Notes: generated by a model from the sequence alone, not told the origin. Shown: positions 26,813 through 35,741, numbered from the stretch's first letter. The stretch is DNA of 64,000 nucleotides from Microvirga ossetica (GCF_002741015.1 NZ_CP016616.1:3815501-3879500); one strand, 5' to 3'. Made by a program: numbers and translations.

Positions 26813-27829
26813 TCAGGCCCGCCTTTCCCAGAAGACCATGCCATCGAAGGCAAAGACCTCCTCGCCATGCTGGTTCGTGCCGGTGTTGTGGTGGAACACC
26901 AGGCCCCAGCCGGGGCGGGAGGCGGAGGCGCGCTTGGCGGTGACGGTCGAGCGGTAGGCGATGGTATCGCCCGCATAGACGGGCTTGAGCCACTTCAGAT
27001 TGGAGAAGCCGGGGGAGGGGCCGAGCCGGGCCGGCCGCTCGCCGCGGGCGAGCGCATCGGTGCGGGTGCGGTCGCGGTAGCCCACCATCCGCTTCATCCA
27101 GACGCTCGCCGTATGCCAGCCCGAGGCGCAGAGCGCCCCGAACAGGCTGCTCTTCGCGGCCTCCGCATCCACATGGAAGGGCTGCGGGTCGAACTGCCTG
27201 GCGAAGCCGACAATGTCCTCCGGCGTGAAGGTGTGGGAGCCCAGCTCCTCCGTCTCGCCGATGACGAGATCCTCGAAAAAGGGATTGGCGGAGACCGGCG
27301 GGATTCCCCGCCCGGATGCGGCTGCGGGACGCGACTTCGCGGCGGCGTTGGGAACGCTGCTGCTTTCGCCCGAAACGGGCTCGGCTTCCCGGGTGGCGAA
27401 CATCACCCAGTTCGTCTGGCCCAGCACCTTCTCGTCGGCCTGGTTGACCATGTCGAAATGGAAGCGCACGAGGCCGAGAGAGGGCCTGCTCTTGGAAATT
27501 CTGCTGTCCAGGACCGTCATATGCGAGCGCAGGGTGTCGCCGGGCCTGACGGGCTTCACCCACTTCACCTCCTCGATTCCCGGCGCGCCCATGGCGAAGG
27601 AATCGAGAAGCAGCCCGTCGGCGACGAGACGCATGTTGAGACTGCAGGAGTGCCATCCGGAGGCGATCAGCGTGCCGATGAAGCTGTCCCTGGCGGCGAT
27701 CTCGTCCACATGGAAGGGCTGGGCGTCATATTCCCGCGCGAAGGCCACGATGTCGTCCTTCGAGACCGTAAGAGGCCCGAGGGTCTGGGTCAGGCCGGTC
27801 GGAAAATCTTCGAACGTGCGCATGGGCAT
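26813..27829 (-). CDS. MaoC family protein with two hot-dog domains (probable enoyl-CoA hydratase/dehydratase)
   Basis: A 338-residue protein made of two repeated MaoC-like hot-dog domains. Each carries the hydratase-type segment: DIVAFAREYDAQPFHVDEIA at about residues 26-45 and DIVGFARQFDPQPFHVDAEA at about 195-214. In each, the Asp and His of the D-x(4)-H type motif are present (AQPFHVD, PQPFHVD). The linker (about 150-180) is rich in Ser and Ala. Such tandem proteins act on acyl-CoA or beta-hydroxyacyl-CoA. Substrate and pathway are not evident from neighbours. It lies 99 bases below the broken RTX gene on the same strand. Confidence 0.87.
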   Translation of the reverse strand: MPMRTFEDFPTGLTQTLGPLTVSKDDIVAFAREYDAQPFHVDEIAARDSFIGTLIASGWHSCSLNMRLVADGLLLDSFAMGAPGIEEVKWVKPVRPGDTLRSHMTVLDSRISKSRPSLGLVRFHFDMVNQADEKVLGQTNWVMFATREAEPVSGESSSVPNAAAKSRPAAASGRGIPPVSANPFFEDLVIGETEELGSHTFTPEDIVGFARQFDPQPFHVDAEAAKSSLFGALCASGWHTASVWMKRMVGYRDRTRTDALARGERPARLGPSPGFSNLKWLKPVYAGDTIAYRSTVTAKRASASRPGWGLVFHHNTGTNQHGEEVFAFDGMVFWERRA

Positions 27830-27928
27830 CCCCTTATTGGAGCCTGCCCTAGCACAACGGGCCTCCCGTTGGGAGATCCGTCGCGGTATTCCAGGTTTGT
27901 GTTCCGTGCTGCCCTGGCGGGCCGTCGG

Positions 27929-30289
27929 TTAGAGCACGAACCAGCCCTTGCTGAGGTCGATGGCGCCCTTGAGCTTGATCACGGCCTCGGCCGCCTTGTC
28001 GCTGTCGGTGTTGAGATAGACGAAGGTCTCCTTCTTGGTCTTCTCGTAGCGGACCTGACCGGCCTTGGTGAACGCTTCCTTGCCGATGAACGAGAACTTC
28101 TGGTCGCCCTTCTTCTTGGTGTCGGCATCGATCAGCTTGAGGTCGATCCGGTCGCCCTCCTTGCCCTTGAAGTCGGTGATGGTGTCCGCCTTGCTCTTCG
28201 ACGAGCCCGTCTCCCTGTCGTCGAAGACGAACACGTCCCGCCCCCTGCCGCCGGTGAGCGTATCCTGCCCCAAGCCGCCGATGAGCCGGTCGTTGCCGTC
28301 GCCGGCGCTGAGCAGGTCGTTGCCCGCTCCGCCCGTCAGCCAGTCGTTGCCCGCGTCGCCATTCAGGCGGTCGTGGCCCGCGGCACCGTCCAGCGTGTCG
28401 TCGCCGGCAGCGCCCGAGAACGTGTCGCGCCCGTTCCCGCCGAGGATGCGGTCGCCGGCGCCGTTGCCGTTAGCGCTTTCATCCGTGACGTCGCGAACGG
28501 TGATGGAGAGCGTTCGGGAGATCGACGCTCCGGCGCCGTCGGTCACCTTTACGGTGATGCTGTGCGAGGTCGCCTGCTCGTAGTCGAGACGAACCCCGTC
28601 CTTGACCTTGAGCTCGCCGGTGGCTGCATCGATTTCGAAGCGGCCGCCGGCATCGTCGGTGAGCGCGAAGCTGTGGCTATCTCCTGCCGCGTCATCGGCG
28701 GTGAACGTCCCGATCACCTTGCCGAGGCCGCTGTTCTCGTCCACGACGTCCTTGTCGATACGGATCCCCGTGGGCGCCGGGTTCGTTAGGTTCTGTGCAG
28801 TGACAGAGCCGTCCTTGAACGTGAAGATCTCCACGTTGAGAACCGTGTCGGCGCCGTCGCCGCCGGCGCCGCGCTTGTCCTCGAGGATGAAAGAGCCATC
28901 TCCTCTGCGCTCGATCGTGTAGTCCGACCGGTTGCCGGTGAAGACCACCTCGTCATTGCCACCGCCGCCGTTGATTGCGTTGGAGCGGCTGTTGCCGTAG
29001 ATCCTGTTGCCGAGATTGTTGCCGGTGATGTCGCTGACTTCCTCCTCCTCGTCGGCCCGCAGAATTTCGACATCGACATCGTCCGCAAGCGTGAAGGCGG
29101 AGCCACGGATGACGACCGTGTCCGTGCCCTTGCCGAGGAGCTCTTTAATGGTTTCCCCAAGGTCATAGACAAAATAGGTATCGTCGCCGTCGCCGCCGTC
29201 GAGCGTATCCTGTCCCCCGGCACCGTCGAGTTGGTTTGCCACGGCGTTGCCGGTGATGACATTGGCTCGGGAGTTGCCGGTTGCATGTACGGCAGTTCCG
29301 AGAAGGGTCAGATTTTCGAAATTGCCATATAGATCTTCGTCAGCGAAGCTGAAATCGATCGTGGACTCGACAGTGTCTGTTCCTTGGTTCTCACCTTCGC
29401 TTACCGTGTCTGCCGCATTGTCAACGACATAGGTATCATCACCGCCGAGGCCTAGCATGAAATCTGCGCCGCCCTTGCCGTCGAGGCGGTTGGAGCCTGC
29501 ATTACCAATGATCCGCTGAGCAAAGCCATTGCCCGTCAGGTCGAGGTCCTTTTCTAGAGACGACTGAGCCGCCTCAAGCTGCTCGATGACCTGGTTATCC
29601 TGCAGGATGAAGGATTCACGGGCGCGAACTATGTCGTCACCGTTCGCGTGGCCCTCGATCAACTCATCGTCGCTGTCGACATAGTAGACGTCGTTGCCCA
29701 CGCCACCTTGGAGCGTGTCACGTCCTCCATTTCCATCGAGCATGTTGGCGCGTGCATTGCCAAGGAGAAGCTGAGCGAAGGAATTTCCTGTCAGGTCGAG
29801 TGCATCCACTTCGGTACGAATTTCCTCGATCTGCTGGCCTCCCGCCAGGGTAAAGGATGTGCTTGCGTAGAGCTTGTCGTAACCGCCATCTTCGCCCTCG
29901 ACGATGACGTCGTCGCTGTCGGCGTAGTAGACATCGTTGCCCGCGCCGCCCACGAGTGAGTCTACGCCCTCTGCGCCGCGCAATAGATCGTTTCCGCCGC
30001 CGCCAATCAGAGTATCGTCGCCCTGATAGCCGACGATGGTATCGTTTCCATCACCGCCGTCGAGACGGTTGTCGCCTGCGTTTCCAGATAGCGCATTGGC
30101 GAATGAGTTTCCGGTAAGATTGATGGAAGTATTCTCTGTGGCTGCGATGAGAAGTTCAACTCCGACACCTTCCGCAAGCACATATGAGGCGCTTGCGAGA
30201 ATGCTGTCCAAGCCTGCGCCCTCCGCCTCGAGGATAACGTCGTCTTCATCGTCGACGGAGTAGGTGTCGTCGCCACCGCCGCCTTCCAA
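27929..30289 (-). CDS. RTX protein, C-terminal fragment (frame open from about 30390)
   Basis: The remaining part after the frameshift. The frame is open to about 30390; the TTG at 30287-30289 that begins the listed coordinates is not a plausible start. Repeats such as GGDGNDTIVGYQGDDTLIG and paired calcium sites with VDSDD-type loops are followed by a cadherin-like segment (DENSGLGKVIGTFTADDAAG) and final RTX repeats (GGAGNDLLSAGDGNDRLIGG). The end, AIDLSKGWFVL, is the hydrophobic C-terminus expected of a type I secretion substrate. No type I exporter genes (ABC, MFP, TolC) are in the window. Confidence 0.65.
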   Translation of the reverse strand: MEGGGGDDTYSVDDEDDVILEAEGAGLDSILASASYVLAEGVGVELLIAATENTSINLTGNSFANALSGNAGDNRLDGGDGNDTIVGYQGDDTLIGGGGNDLLRGAEGVDSLVGGAGNDVYYADSDDVIVEGEDGGYDKLYASTSFTLAGGQQIEEIRTEVDALDLTGNSFAQLLLGNARANMLDGNGGRDTLQGGVGNDVYYVDSDDELIEGHANGDDIVRARESFILQDNQVIEQLEAAQSSLEKDLDLTGNGFAQRIIGNAGSNRLDGKGGADFMLGLGGDDTYVVDNAADTVSEGENQGTDTVESTIDFSFADEDLYGNFENLTLLGTAVHATGNSRANVITGNAVANQLDGAGGQDTLDGGDGDDTYFVYDLGETIKELLGKGTDTVVIRGSAFTLADDVDVEILRADEEEEVSDITGNNLGNRIYGNSRSNAINGGGGNDEVVFTGNRSDYTIERRGDGSFILEDKRGAGGDGADTVLNVEIFTFKDGSVTAQNLTNPAPTGIRIDKDVVDENSGLGKVIGTFTADDAAGDSHSFALTDDAGGRFEIDAATGELKVKDGVRLDYEQATSHSITVKVTDGAGASISRTLSITVRDVTDESANGNGAGDRILGGNGRDTFSGAAGDDTLDGAAGHDRLNGDAGNDWLTGGAGNDLLSAGDGNDRLIGGLGQDTLTGGRGRDVFVFDDRETGSSKSKADTITDFKGKEGDRIDLKLIDADTKKKGDQKFSFIGKEAFTKAGQVRYEKTKKETFVYLNTDSDKAAEAVIKLKGAIDLSKGWFVL

Positions 30290-30611
30290 CGTGTCGGCGC
30301 CTCCGGCCCCGTCGAGAAAATTGTCTTCTGCATTGCCGGTGATGATATTGGCGAGGTTGTTTCCGGTGCCGTGAGTTGCGTTGCCTGTCAGGGGTCAAGT
30401 TCTCCACGTCGGCCCCGAGAGTGTAGGTCATCGAAGATTTGACCGTATCCGTACCTCCGTCCTCTGCTTCGACGACAATGTCGGCTCCGTCCAAAGCATC
30501 CAGAACATAGGTATCGTTCCCGCTGCCGCCGTCGAGCGTGTCGATACCTTCACCACCGGTGAGCGTATCGGCCCCTGCGTCGCCATACAGGTGATCATCA
30601 TCCGCATCGCC

Positions 30612-31637
30612 TTAGATATGATCGTTGCCGCCGCTGCCGTAGATCGTGTCGTTGCCGCCGCCGCCATAGATCGTATCCGCATCGAAGGTGCCGAAAAGCG
30701 TGTCTGCGCCGGAGGTGCCGTTGATAGGCCCCGTAGCAATCGGTGCCGCGATCACTTGATCGGCGAATTTTATGAACTCGATGTTGGTGATTAAAGCAGC
30801 ATCCCGTCTAAAGGTCTGATTGCTCACATTCCAATAGCCATTGCCGGCATAAACGATGTCGTAGTCGGCCATGTCGAAGAGGAACTCTGCCGTATCGATG
30901 CCCGAACCGCCATCGAGCGTGTCTACTCCGGAATCCCAAGGATCTATCACAGGAAATTCGTTTCCGCGTAACGTATCGTTGCCTTCCCCACCCAGCAAAT
31001 GGTTCGCAAATCGATCACCAATGAAATGATCGTCGTGAGCAGACCCGATCAGTCCTTCGACACCGTAGAACCGGTCGCCGTATGCCTCTCCGGTGTTTTG
31101 ATCCGGCCAGCCACCAAGGGACACAAACAGGCCTGTGCTGGCAGCCGCATAGGAGACGTAGTCAAAGCCTTCGTCTCCCGAGAACCAGTCGCCGCCGGCA
31201 CCAGTACCTCCGATCAGGGTGTCATTACCACCCCTGCCATTGAGGTCATCAGTATCGGAATCGACACCTATGATGATGTCTCCTTGATCGGACCCGATCT
31301 GGACGCACCAAGTTTCGCCGTTCATAAGGTGCGCAAACGCGTCAAAGCCACCGCTCTGCAACTCTTCGATCGATCGGGTGATGTCGGGGTCGGTTTCGTC
31401 CCAGGATCTTACGATGCGTGCCAATGCTGTATCGGTCTGCCGATTTGTGACCGAAACCTCGGTGATGGCCGGATTATCGCTAAGCAATGCACTGCCGACG
31501 TAAACAACGCTGCACTGAATGCCGTTGATCGTCTTATTCACGGTAAACAAAGTGTCTGATGCCGACAGGATTGTGTATTGTCCCGTGAAGACTTCTTCCC
31601 AGGAAAATGCATTTGTATAAAGAAAGGACCGCGCCAT
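30612..31637 (-). CDS. RTX protein, N-terminal fragment (341 aa)
   Basis: The part upstream of the nonsense codon, translated from the ATG at 31637. It begins MARSFLYTNAFSWEEVFTGQ and contains a globular N-terminal region that includes the stretch NGIQCSVVYVGSALLSDNP. The first RTX repeats follow (SDTDDLNGRGGNDTLIGGT, then GGEGNDTLRGN, then GTFDADTIYGGGGNDTIYGS). It stops at 30612. If translated it lacks the C-terminal secretion signal that RTX proteins need for type I export, so it would not be exported. Confidence 0.7.
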   Translation of the reverse strand: MARSFLYTNAFSWEEVFTGQYTILSASDTLFTVNKTINGIQCSVVYVGSALLSDNPAITEVSVTNRQTDTALARIVRSWDETDPDITRSIEELQSGGFDAFAHLMNGETWCVQIGSDQGDIIIGVDSDTDDLNGRGGNDTLIGGTGAGGDWFSGDEGFDYVSYAAASTGLFVSLGGWPDQNTGEAYGDRFYGVEGLIGSAHDDHFIGDRFANHLLGGEGNDTLRGNEFPVIDPWDSGVDTLDGGSGIDTAEFLFDMADYDIVYAGNGYWNVSNQTFRRDAALITNIEFIKFADQVIAAPIATGPINGTSGADTLFGTFDADTIYGGGGNDTIYGSGGNDHI

Positions 31638-31806
31638 CTCATGGCTCCTTGTGAAATAGCATTTCTTTCCTCCATCTCTCGCCAAGGGCCTGCGCACGAC
31701 AACTCTCTAAACAGAGAGGTTTGGTGACGAGCGTCACTTTTGCGCAGGTTTACGGCGCTCGAGGGCGTGGAATGGAGGCGGGAAACGGGGCGGTGCGTGT
31801 CGGCGC

Positions 31807-32475
31807 TTATGGCTGGAATTCACCCGCCGCGTTGTGTGCCAGGCGGATCGGCTCGGGCAGGCGGTACTTTGGCGAGCAGCGCAGGACGAGCTCGGCCGCT
31901 GTCGGGATGTCGGCGAGGTGGCCGGGGGAGATGAACATGGGGTTCTTGGCGGTGCGGGTGCGAAGCGCCACGCCGATCACCTCCTTGCGGTCGATCAGCG
32001 GAGCGGCGGAGCCCTTCTCCTCACCGAGATCCTTGTAGCGCCCGCACAGCAGTGTCTTGCCGCAGCCGATGGTGGGGCGGTCCAGCCACAGGCCCATATG
32101 GCTGGCGATGCCGATGCGGCGAGGGTGCGCGATGCCCATGCCGTCGAAGAGGAAGACGTCGGGTTCGGATTTCAGCTTCTCGAAAGCCTCTTCGAGCACG
32201 GGGCCCTCACGGAAGCTCAAGAGGCCGGGCACGTAGGGGAAGGGCGTCGGGCGCTGCGCCAGCACGGTCTCGACCGGCAGGAAGCCGGGATAGGTGACCA
32301 CCACGATCGCCGCCTGCGATTGCTCGTTCTTCACGCTCACGTCGACGCCGGCGACGAGCTTGACCGCACCGAGGTCAATGGGCCGGTCGGAGACGACCTC
32401 GGTCCTCAGCTGCTGCTGCAGGGCGATGGCCTCGGAGGGGGAGAGGTCCCAGCGGTGTCGGTGGTGAAGCTGCAT
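31807..32475 (-). CDS. nfi: Endonuclease V (deoxyinosine 3'-endonuclease)
   Basis: A 222-residue repair nuclease that nicks DNA near deaminated adenines (inosine). Conserved sites are VAGVDVSVKN (catalytic Asp at about 45), then PYVPGLLSFREGPVLEEAFE with the conserved Glu, then LFDGMGIAHPRRIGIASHMG with the second Asp and the product-binding residues, and LLCGRYKDLGEEKGSAAPL. The ATG at 32475 is used; a frame to 32505 adds ten residues. It is transcribed divergently from the haemoglobin gene and stands alone. Confidence 0.94.
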   Translation of the reverse strand: MQLHHRHRWDLSPSEAIALQQQLRTEVVSDRPIDLGAVKLVAGVDVSVKNEQSQAAIVVVTYPGFLPVETVLAQRPTPFPYVPGLLSFREGPVLEEAFEKLKSEPDVFLFDGMGIAHPRRIGIASHMGLWLDRPTIGCGKTLLCGRYKDLGEEKGSAAPLIDRKEVIGVALRTRTAKNPMFISPGHLADIPTAAELVLRCSPKYRLPEPIRLAHNAAGEFQP

Positions 32476-32695
32476 GGCGGGGTATCGGGACTGACCAGGG
32501 CTCAACGCTCTGGCTTCGAGAACGATCCGTCTTGATCTGGATCATAGTCTTGGTGTCTTTTGTCCGTTAAGGACATGCCGCGCGCGATGGGGGCGGTGCC
32601 CCGTTCCGCCGCCGAAGAGGAGTTCCGTTCTTGGCTTACCCTGCCACAGGCCGCAGCATTCCGCTCATCAGCCCGGCCGAGGGCGTGTCGAGGAG

Positions 32696-33052
32696 ATGAT
32701 CCGGCAGCTCGTGGAAACCTTCTACGACCGGGTGATCCGCGATCCGGAGCTCGGGCCGATCTTCCACAAGGAGCTGTCCGGCCGCTGGAGCATGCACCTG
32801 AAGCTGATGGTGGATTTCTGGTCGTCGGTCGCCCTGCGCACCGGCCGCTACAGCGGCAAGCCCCAGGCGGCCCATTTCGGCCTGCCCCTCACGCCCGAGC
32901 TTTTTGCCCGCTGGCTGGCGCTGTTCGAGGAGACGGCCCGCGAGATCTTCGAGCCGGATGTGGCGGCTTTCTTCGCGGATCGGGCGCAGCGCATCGCGGA
33001 GAGCCTGCAGATCGGCCTCGGGATCGGACCGAAGGCGCTGCGGCTTCCTTGA
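32696..33052 (+). CDS. Group III truncated haemoglobin (5' end possibly frameshifted)
   Basis: A 118-residue trHb. The B-helix LVETFYDRVI carries the haem-pocket Tyr, the region RTGRYSGKPQAAHFGLPLTP the proximal His, and FARWLALFEETA the final helices. Families of this type usually start some 20-25 residues earlier. Such a segment, with the ISPAEGV typical before the A helix, is encoded in the neighbouring frame from a TTG at 32631 preceded by AAGAGGAG. Inserting one base near 32689 joins the two frames as GVSEEMIRQLV. So either the ATG at 32696 is the true start or the gene has a 1-base deletion (biological or sequencing). Confidence 0.85.
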   Translation: MIRQLVETFYDRVIRDPELGPIFHKELSGRWSMHLKLMVDFWSSVALRTGRYSGKPQAAHFGLPLTPELFARWLALFEETAREIFEPDVAAFFADRAQRIAESLQIGLGIGPKALRLP

Positions 33053-33055
33053 GCC

Positions 33056-33208
33056 CTACCTTTCCCACCATTCGAGCTTGTCGCTGCCGCCTTTCGGCAG
33101 CAGGGACGAGATGCCGATCATGAGAAAGCCGCAGGCGACGAGCACGCCGACGAAGAATTCGGCATTGCCGAGACCGGGAGAGACGAAAGAATCGAAAAAA
33201 TCCTGCAT
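33056..33208 (-). CDS. Small single-pass membrane protein, 50 aa
   Basis: An ATG at 33206-33208 preceded at 8 bases by GGAGG opens a frame of 50 codons ending at TAG 33056-33058. The product begins MQDFFDSFVSPGLGNAEF, has one hydrophobic helix (FVGVLVACGFLMIGISSLL, about residues 19-37) and ends in a charged tail SDKLEWWER. It is convergent with the haemoglobin gene (the stops are 4 bases apart) and lies downstream of ychF in the same orientation. Family not recognised. The clean ribosome site and membrane topology argue that it is real. Confidence 0.65.
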   Translation of the reverse strand: MQDFFDSFVSPGLGNAEFFVGVLVACGFLMIGISSLLPKGGSDKLEWWER

Positions 33209-33282
33209 GGGTCGCAACCTCCATGCAGGCTTTTTGGCAGAGCGGCCCTGAACGGACGAGAAAGCGTACGTTCAGGAAACTG

Positions 33283-34380
33283 TCAGGTATTGAACCGGAA
33301 GTGCATCACGTCGCCGTCCTGCACCGTGTACTCCTTGCCCTCCAGCCGCAGCTTGCCTGCATCGCGCGCGCCGGCCTCGCCCTTGAGCGAGGTGTAATCG
33401 ACATAGGCGATGGTCTCGGCGCGGATGAAGCCCTTCTCGAAATCCGTATGGATCACGCCGGCGGCCCCGGGCGCCTTGGTGCCCTTGGTGATCGTCCAGG
33501 CGCGGGCTTCCTTGGGGCCGACGGTAAAATAGGTGATGAGGCCGAGCAGCTCGTAGCCGGCGCGGATCACGCGGTTGAGGCCGGGCTCCTCGAGGCCGAC
33601 CGCCTCGAGATAATCCGCCTGCTCGTCGGGCGGCAGAACGGCGATCTCGCTCTCGATCTTGGCCGAGACGACGACGGCCTTGGCATCCTCTTCCTTCGCG
33701 CGCTCGAAGACCTTGGCGGAGAAGGCGTTGCCCTTGTCGGCGGAGGCTTCCTCGACATTGCAAACGTAGAGGACGGGCTTCGACGAGAGCAGGCCGAGCA
33801 TCTGGAACAGGCGCTCCTCCTCGACCTTGCGCTCGACCAGGCGGGCGGGCTTGCCCTCGCGCAGCAGGGGCAGGGTGCGGTTGACGAGGTCGAGGGTTTC
33901 CTTGGCCTCCTTGTCGTTGCCCTTTGCCTTCTTCTCGAGCGTGGTGACGCGCTTCTCGAGACTGTCGAGGTCGGCCAGCATCAGCTCGGTCTCGATGGTC
34001 TCGATATCGGCGATCGGGTCGATCTTGCCTTCGACGTGGGTGATATCCGTGTCCTCGAAGCAGCGCACCACATGGGCGATGGCATCGACCTCGCGGATAT
34101 TGGCGAGGAACTGGTTGCCGAGACCTTCGCCGCGGGACGCGCCGCGCACCAGGCCGGCGATGTCGACGAAGGTGAGGCGGGTCGGGATGATCTGCGCCGA
34201 GCTGGCAATGCCCGCGAGCTGGTCGAGCCGCTCGTCCGGCACCGCCACGTCGCCCACATTGGGCTCGATGGTGCAGAACGGGTAGTTCGCGGCCTGCGCG
34301 GCAGCCGTCTGCGTCAAAGCGTTGAAGAGGGTGGACTTGCCCACGTTCGGCAGGCCGACGATGCCCATCTTGAAGCCCAT
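33283..34380 (-). CDS. ychF: Redox-regulated ATPase YchF (OBG-family)
   Basis: A 365-residue P-loop protein of the Obg GTPase family that hydrolyses ATP and modulates translation and oxidative-stress responses. The Walker A is GLPNVGKST (residues 9-17) and the switch region includes DIAGLVRGASRGEGLGNQFL. Then VRCFEDTDITHVEGKIDPIA, a coiled-coil segment, and the C-terminal TGS domain that starts near LLGLITYFTVGPKEARAWTI complete it. It is encoded right after pth on the same strand with a 45-base gap, the common bacterial arrangement. Full length. Confidence 0.97.
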   Translation of the reverse strand: MGFKMGIVGLPNVGKSTLFNALTQTAAAQAANYPFCTIEPNVGDVAVPDERLDQLAGIASSAQIIPTRLTFVDIAGLVRGASRGEGLGNQFLANIREVDAIAHVVRCFEDTDITHVEGKIDPIADIETIETELMLADLDSLEKRVTTLEKKAKGNDKEAKETLDLVNRTLPLLREGKPARLVERKVEEERLFQMLGLLSSKPVLYVCNVEEASADKGNAFSAKVFERAKEEDAKAVVVSAKIESEIAVLPPDEQADYLEAVGLEEPGLNRVIRAGYELLGLITYFTVGPKEARAWTITKGTKAPGAAGVIHTDFEKGFIRAETIAYVDYTSLKGEAGARDAGKLRLEGKEYTVQDGDVMHFRFNT

Positions 34381-34425
34381 GGCCTCACTCCTTGCATAGC
34401 CGGCGTTGCCGGCATGGTTCTTGAA

Positions 34426-35037
34426 CTAGGTGGCCTTTTCTCCAGGCCGTTTCACGTCCGTCCAGCCTCTCGCCTCCATGGCGAGGTGGACCTTGTTCTG
34501 AAAACTCCCGTCCTCAGCCTTGGCGAGGAGGGCGGCGCTGTCCGCGATGGCCCGGCACAGGTCTTCGACCCAGGCCTCTTCGCTCTTTCCGAAATCGCCG
34601 AGCACATGGTTCTGCACCAGCGCCTTGTGACCGGGGTGGCCGATGCCGAGGCGCACGCGGCGATACTCGTTGCCGCAATGGGCCGAGATCGAGCGCAGGC
34701 CGTTATGGCCGGCATTGCCGCCGCCGATCTTCACGCGCAGCTTGGCCGGCGGCAGATCGAGCTCGTCGTAGAAAACCGTCACGTCGTGCAGCGGGATCTT
34801 GAAGAAGTTCTGCGCTTCGCCCACCGCCTGCCCGGACAGGTTCATATAGGTCTGCGGCTTGATCAGCAGAACCTTTTCGCCGCCGATCACCGCATCGGCC
34901 GCCTCCGCATGGAAGCGCTTGCGCCACGGGCCCGCGTTGTGCACGCGCGCGATCTCGTCCACGGCCATGAAACCGATATTGTGGCGGTTCCGGGCGTAGC
35001 GGGATCCGGGATTGCCGAGGCCGACGAAGAGGCGCAT
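34426..35037 (-). CDS. pth: Peptidyl-tRNA hydrolase
   Basis: A 203-residue enzyme that releases peptide from peptidyl-tRNA dropped during translation. The catalytic His is at residue 19 in NRHNIGF, after the signature [17 protein letters not shown]. The catalytic Asp is in [15 protein letters not shown], and the substrate groove [13 protein letters not shown] is present. It lies between rplY and ychF, and all three are minus strand. The C-terminal tail is rich in Lys and Ala and is probably disordered. Confidence 0.97.
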   Translation of the reverse strand: MRLFVGLGNPGSRYARNRHNIGFMAVDEIARVHNAGPWRKRFHAEAADAVIGGEKVLLIKPQTYMNLSGQAVGEAQNFFKIPLHDVTVFYDELDLPPAKLRVKIGGGNAGHNGLRSISAHCGNEYRRVRLGIGHPGHKALVQNHVLGDFGKSEEAWVEDLCRAIADSAALLAKAEDGSFQNKVHLAMEARGWTDVKRPGEKAT

Positions 35038-35053
35038 CGCTTGGTCCTGCTCA

Positions 35054-35085
35054 TAAGAAACGCTCCGGCCTTGCGGTCGGAGCGT
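35054..35085 (-). terminator. Terminator-like hairpin between rplY and pth
   Basis: ACGCTCCGGCC (35060-35070), loop TTGC, GGTCGGAGCGT (35075-35085) is an 11-bp stem with one wobble. On the minus strand it is followed by TTTCTTAT. It lies 39 bases past the rplY stop and should reduce read-through into pth, giving the ribosomal protein gene a separate output. Confidence 0.7.
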
Positions 35086-35123
35086 CGAAGCCGATCGATG
35101 GGCTTGAACGCCCTGTCGAGCCG

Positions 35124-35741
35124 TTAGGCCGCGGCGGTGCCTTCGGCAGCAGCCGGGGCCGCATCCTCTTCCGTCAGGCCGGTCGGAGCCACGACCGTGA
35201 CGAGGGTCATGTTCTCGGTCGAGGTCGCCTTCGCGCCCTTCGGCAGCGTGATGTCGTTCAGGTGAACGGAATCGCCGATGTTGAGGCCATCGACCGAAGC
35301 CTCGATGTAGTCCGGGATCGCGTCGGACGGAACGAGAAGCTCCACCGAGTGCTCGACGATCTGGAGCGCGCCGCCGCGCTTCACGCCCGGGCTCTTCTCC
35401 TGGCCGACCACGTGGACCGGCACCACGACCTTGATCGCCTGACCCTGCGCGAGGCGCAGGAAGTCGACATGGACGGGGAAGTCCCTGACCGGGTCGAGCT
35501 GGTAGTCGCGCGGAATGGCGCGGACCGACTGGCCGTCGACGTCGATCTCGAAGATCGTGGTCAGGAAGTGACCGGCGAAGATCAGCTGCTTGGTCTGGTT
35601 GAAGTCGAGGGCGATCGCCTGGGCCGGCTGGCCGGCTCCGTAGATGACGGCGGGTACTTGGCCTTGGCGACGAACGGCCCGGGCGGCCCCCTTGCCGGCC
35701 CGGTCGCGCGCCACGGCCTTGATTTGCTTTACTTCGCTCAT
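35124..35741 (-). CDS. rplY: 50S ribosomal protein L25/general stress protein Ctc
   Basis: A 205-residue L25 of the long (Ctc) type, which binds 5S rRNA with its N-terminal domain and carries an extra TL5-type C-terminal domain. The start reads [20 protein letters not shown] and is followed by [15 protein letters not shown], both L25 hallmarks. The C-terminal domain includes [20 protein letters not shown]. The ATG at 35741 is chosen over the longer frame to 35810, which has a non-homologous 23-residue extension. A terminator-like hairpin follows before pth. Confidence 0.95.
   Translation of the reverse strand: MSEVKQIKAVARDRAGKGAARAVRRQGQVPAVIYGAGQPAQAIALDFNQTKQLIFAGHFLTTIFEIDVDGQSVRAIPRDYQLDPVRDFPVHVDFLRLAQGQAIKVVVPVHVVGQEKSPGVKRGGALQIVEHSVELLVPSDAIPDYIEASVDGLNIGDSVHLNDITLPKGAKATSTENMTLVTVVAPTGLTEEDAAPAAAEGTAAA

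Larger units (their letters stand above)
27929..31637 (-). pseudogene. RTX calcium-binding / cadherin-domain protein, interrupted by a stop and a frameshift
   Basis: Read as one gene this encodes about 1,235 residues. The ATG at 31635-31637 has an AAGGAG site. An N-terminal globular part of about 150 residues is followed by many RTX nonapeptides (GGxGxDxUx), paired with TGNxxAN-type repeats. A cadherin-like domain lies near the C-terminus (about 28500-28770), then a final block of RTX repeats and a probable type I secretion signal. The frame is broken twice: TAA at 30612-30614 inside a GND repeat, where one base turns Tyr TAT into TAA, and one extra G in the run at 30391-30394. The corrected reading is continuous RTX repeat on both sides. 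Base composition of the first two-thirds is visibly lower in GC than its neighbours. Confidence 0.85.

Noticed and set aside
27929..31637. Repeated short units that might look like a CRISPR array or tandem DNA repeat.
   Set aside because: The repetition is at protein level (RTX nonapeptides) with variable spacing and codon choice; there are no constant direct repeats with unique spacers.
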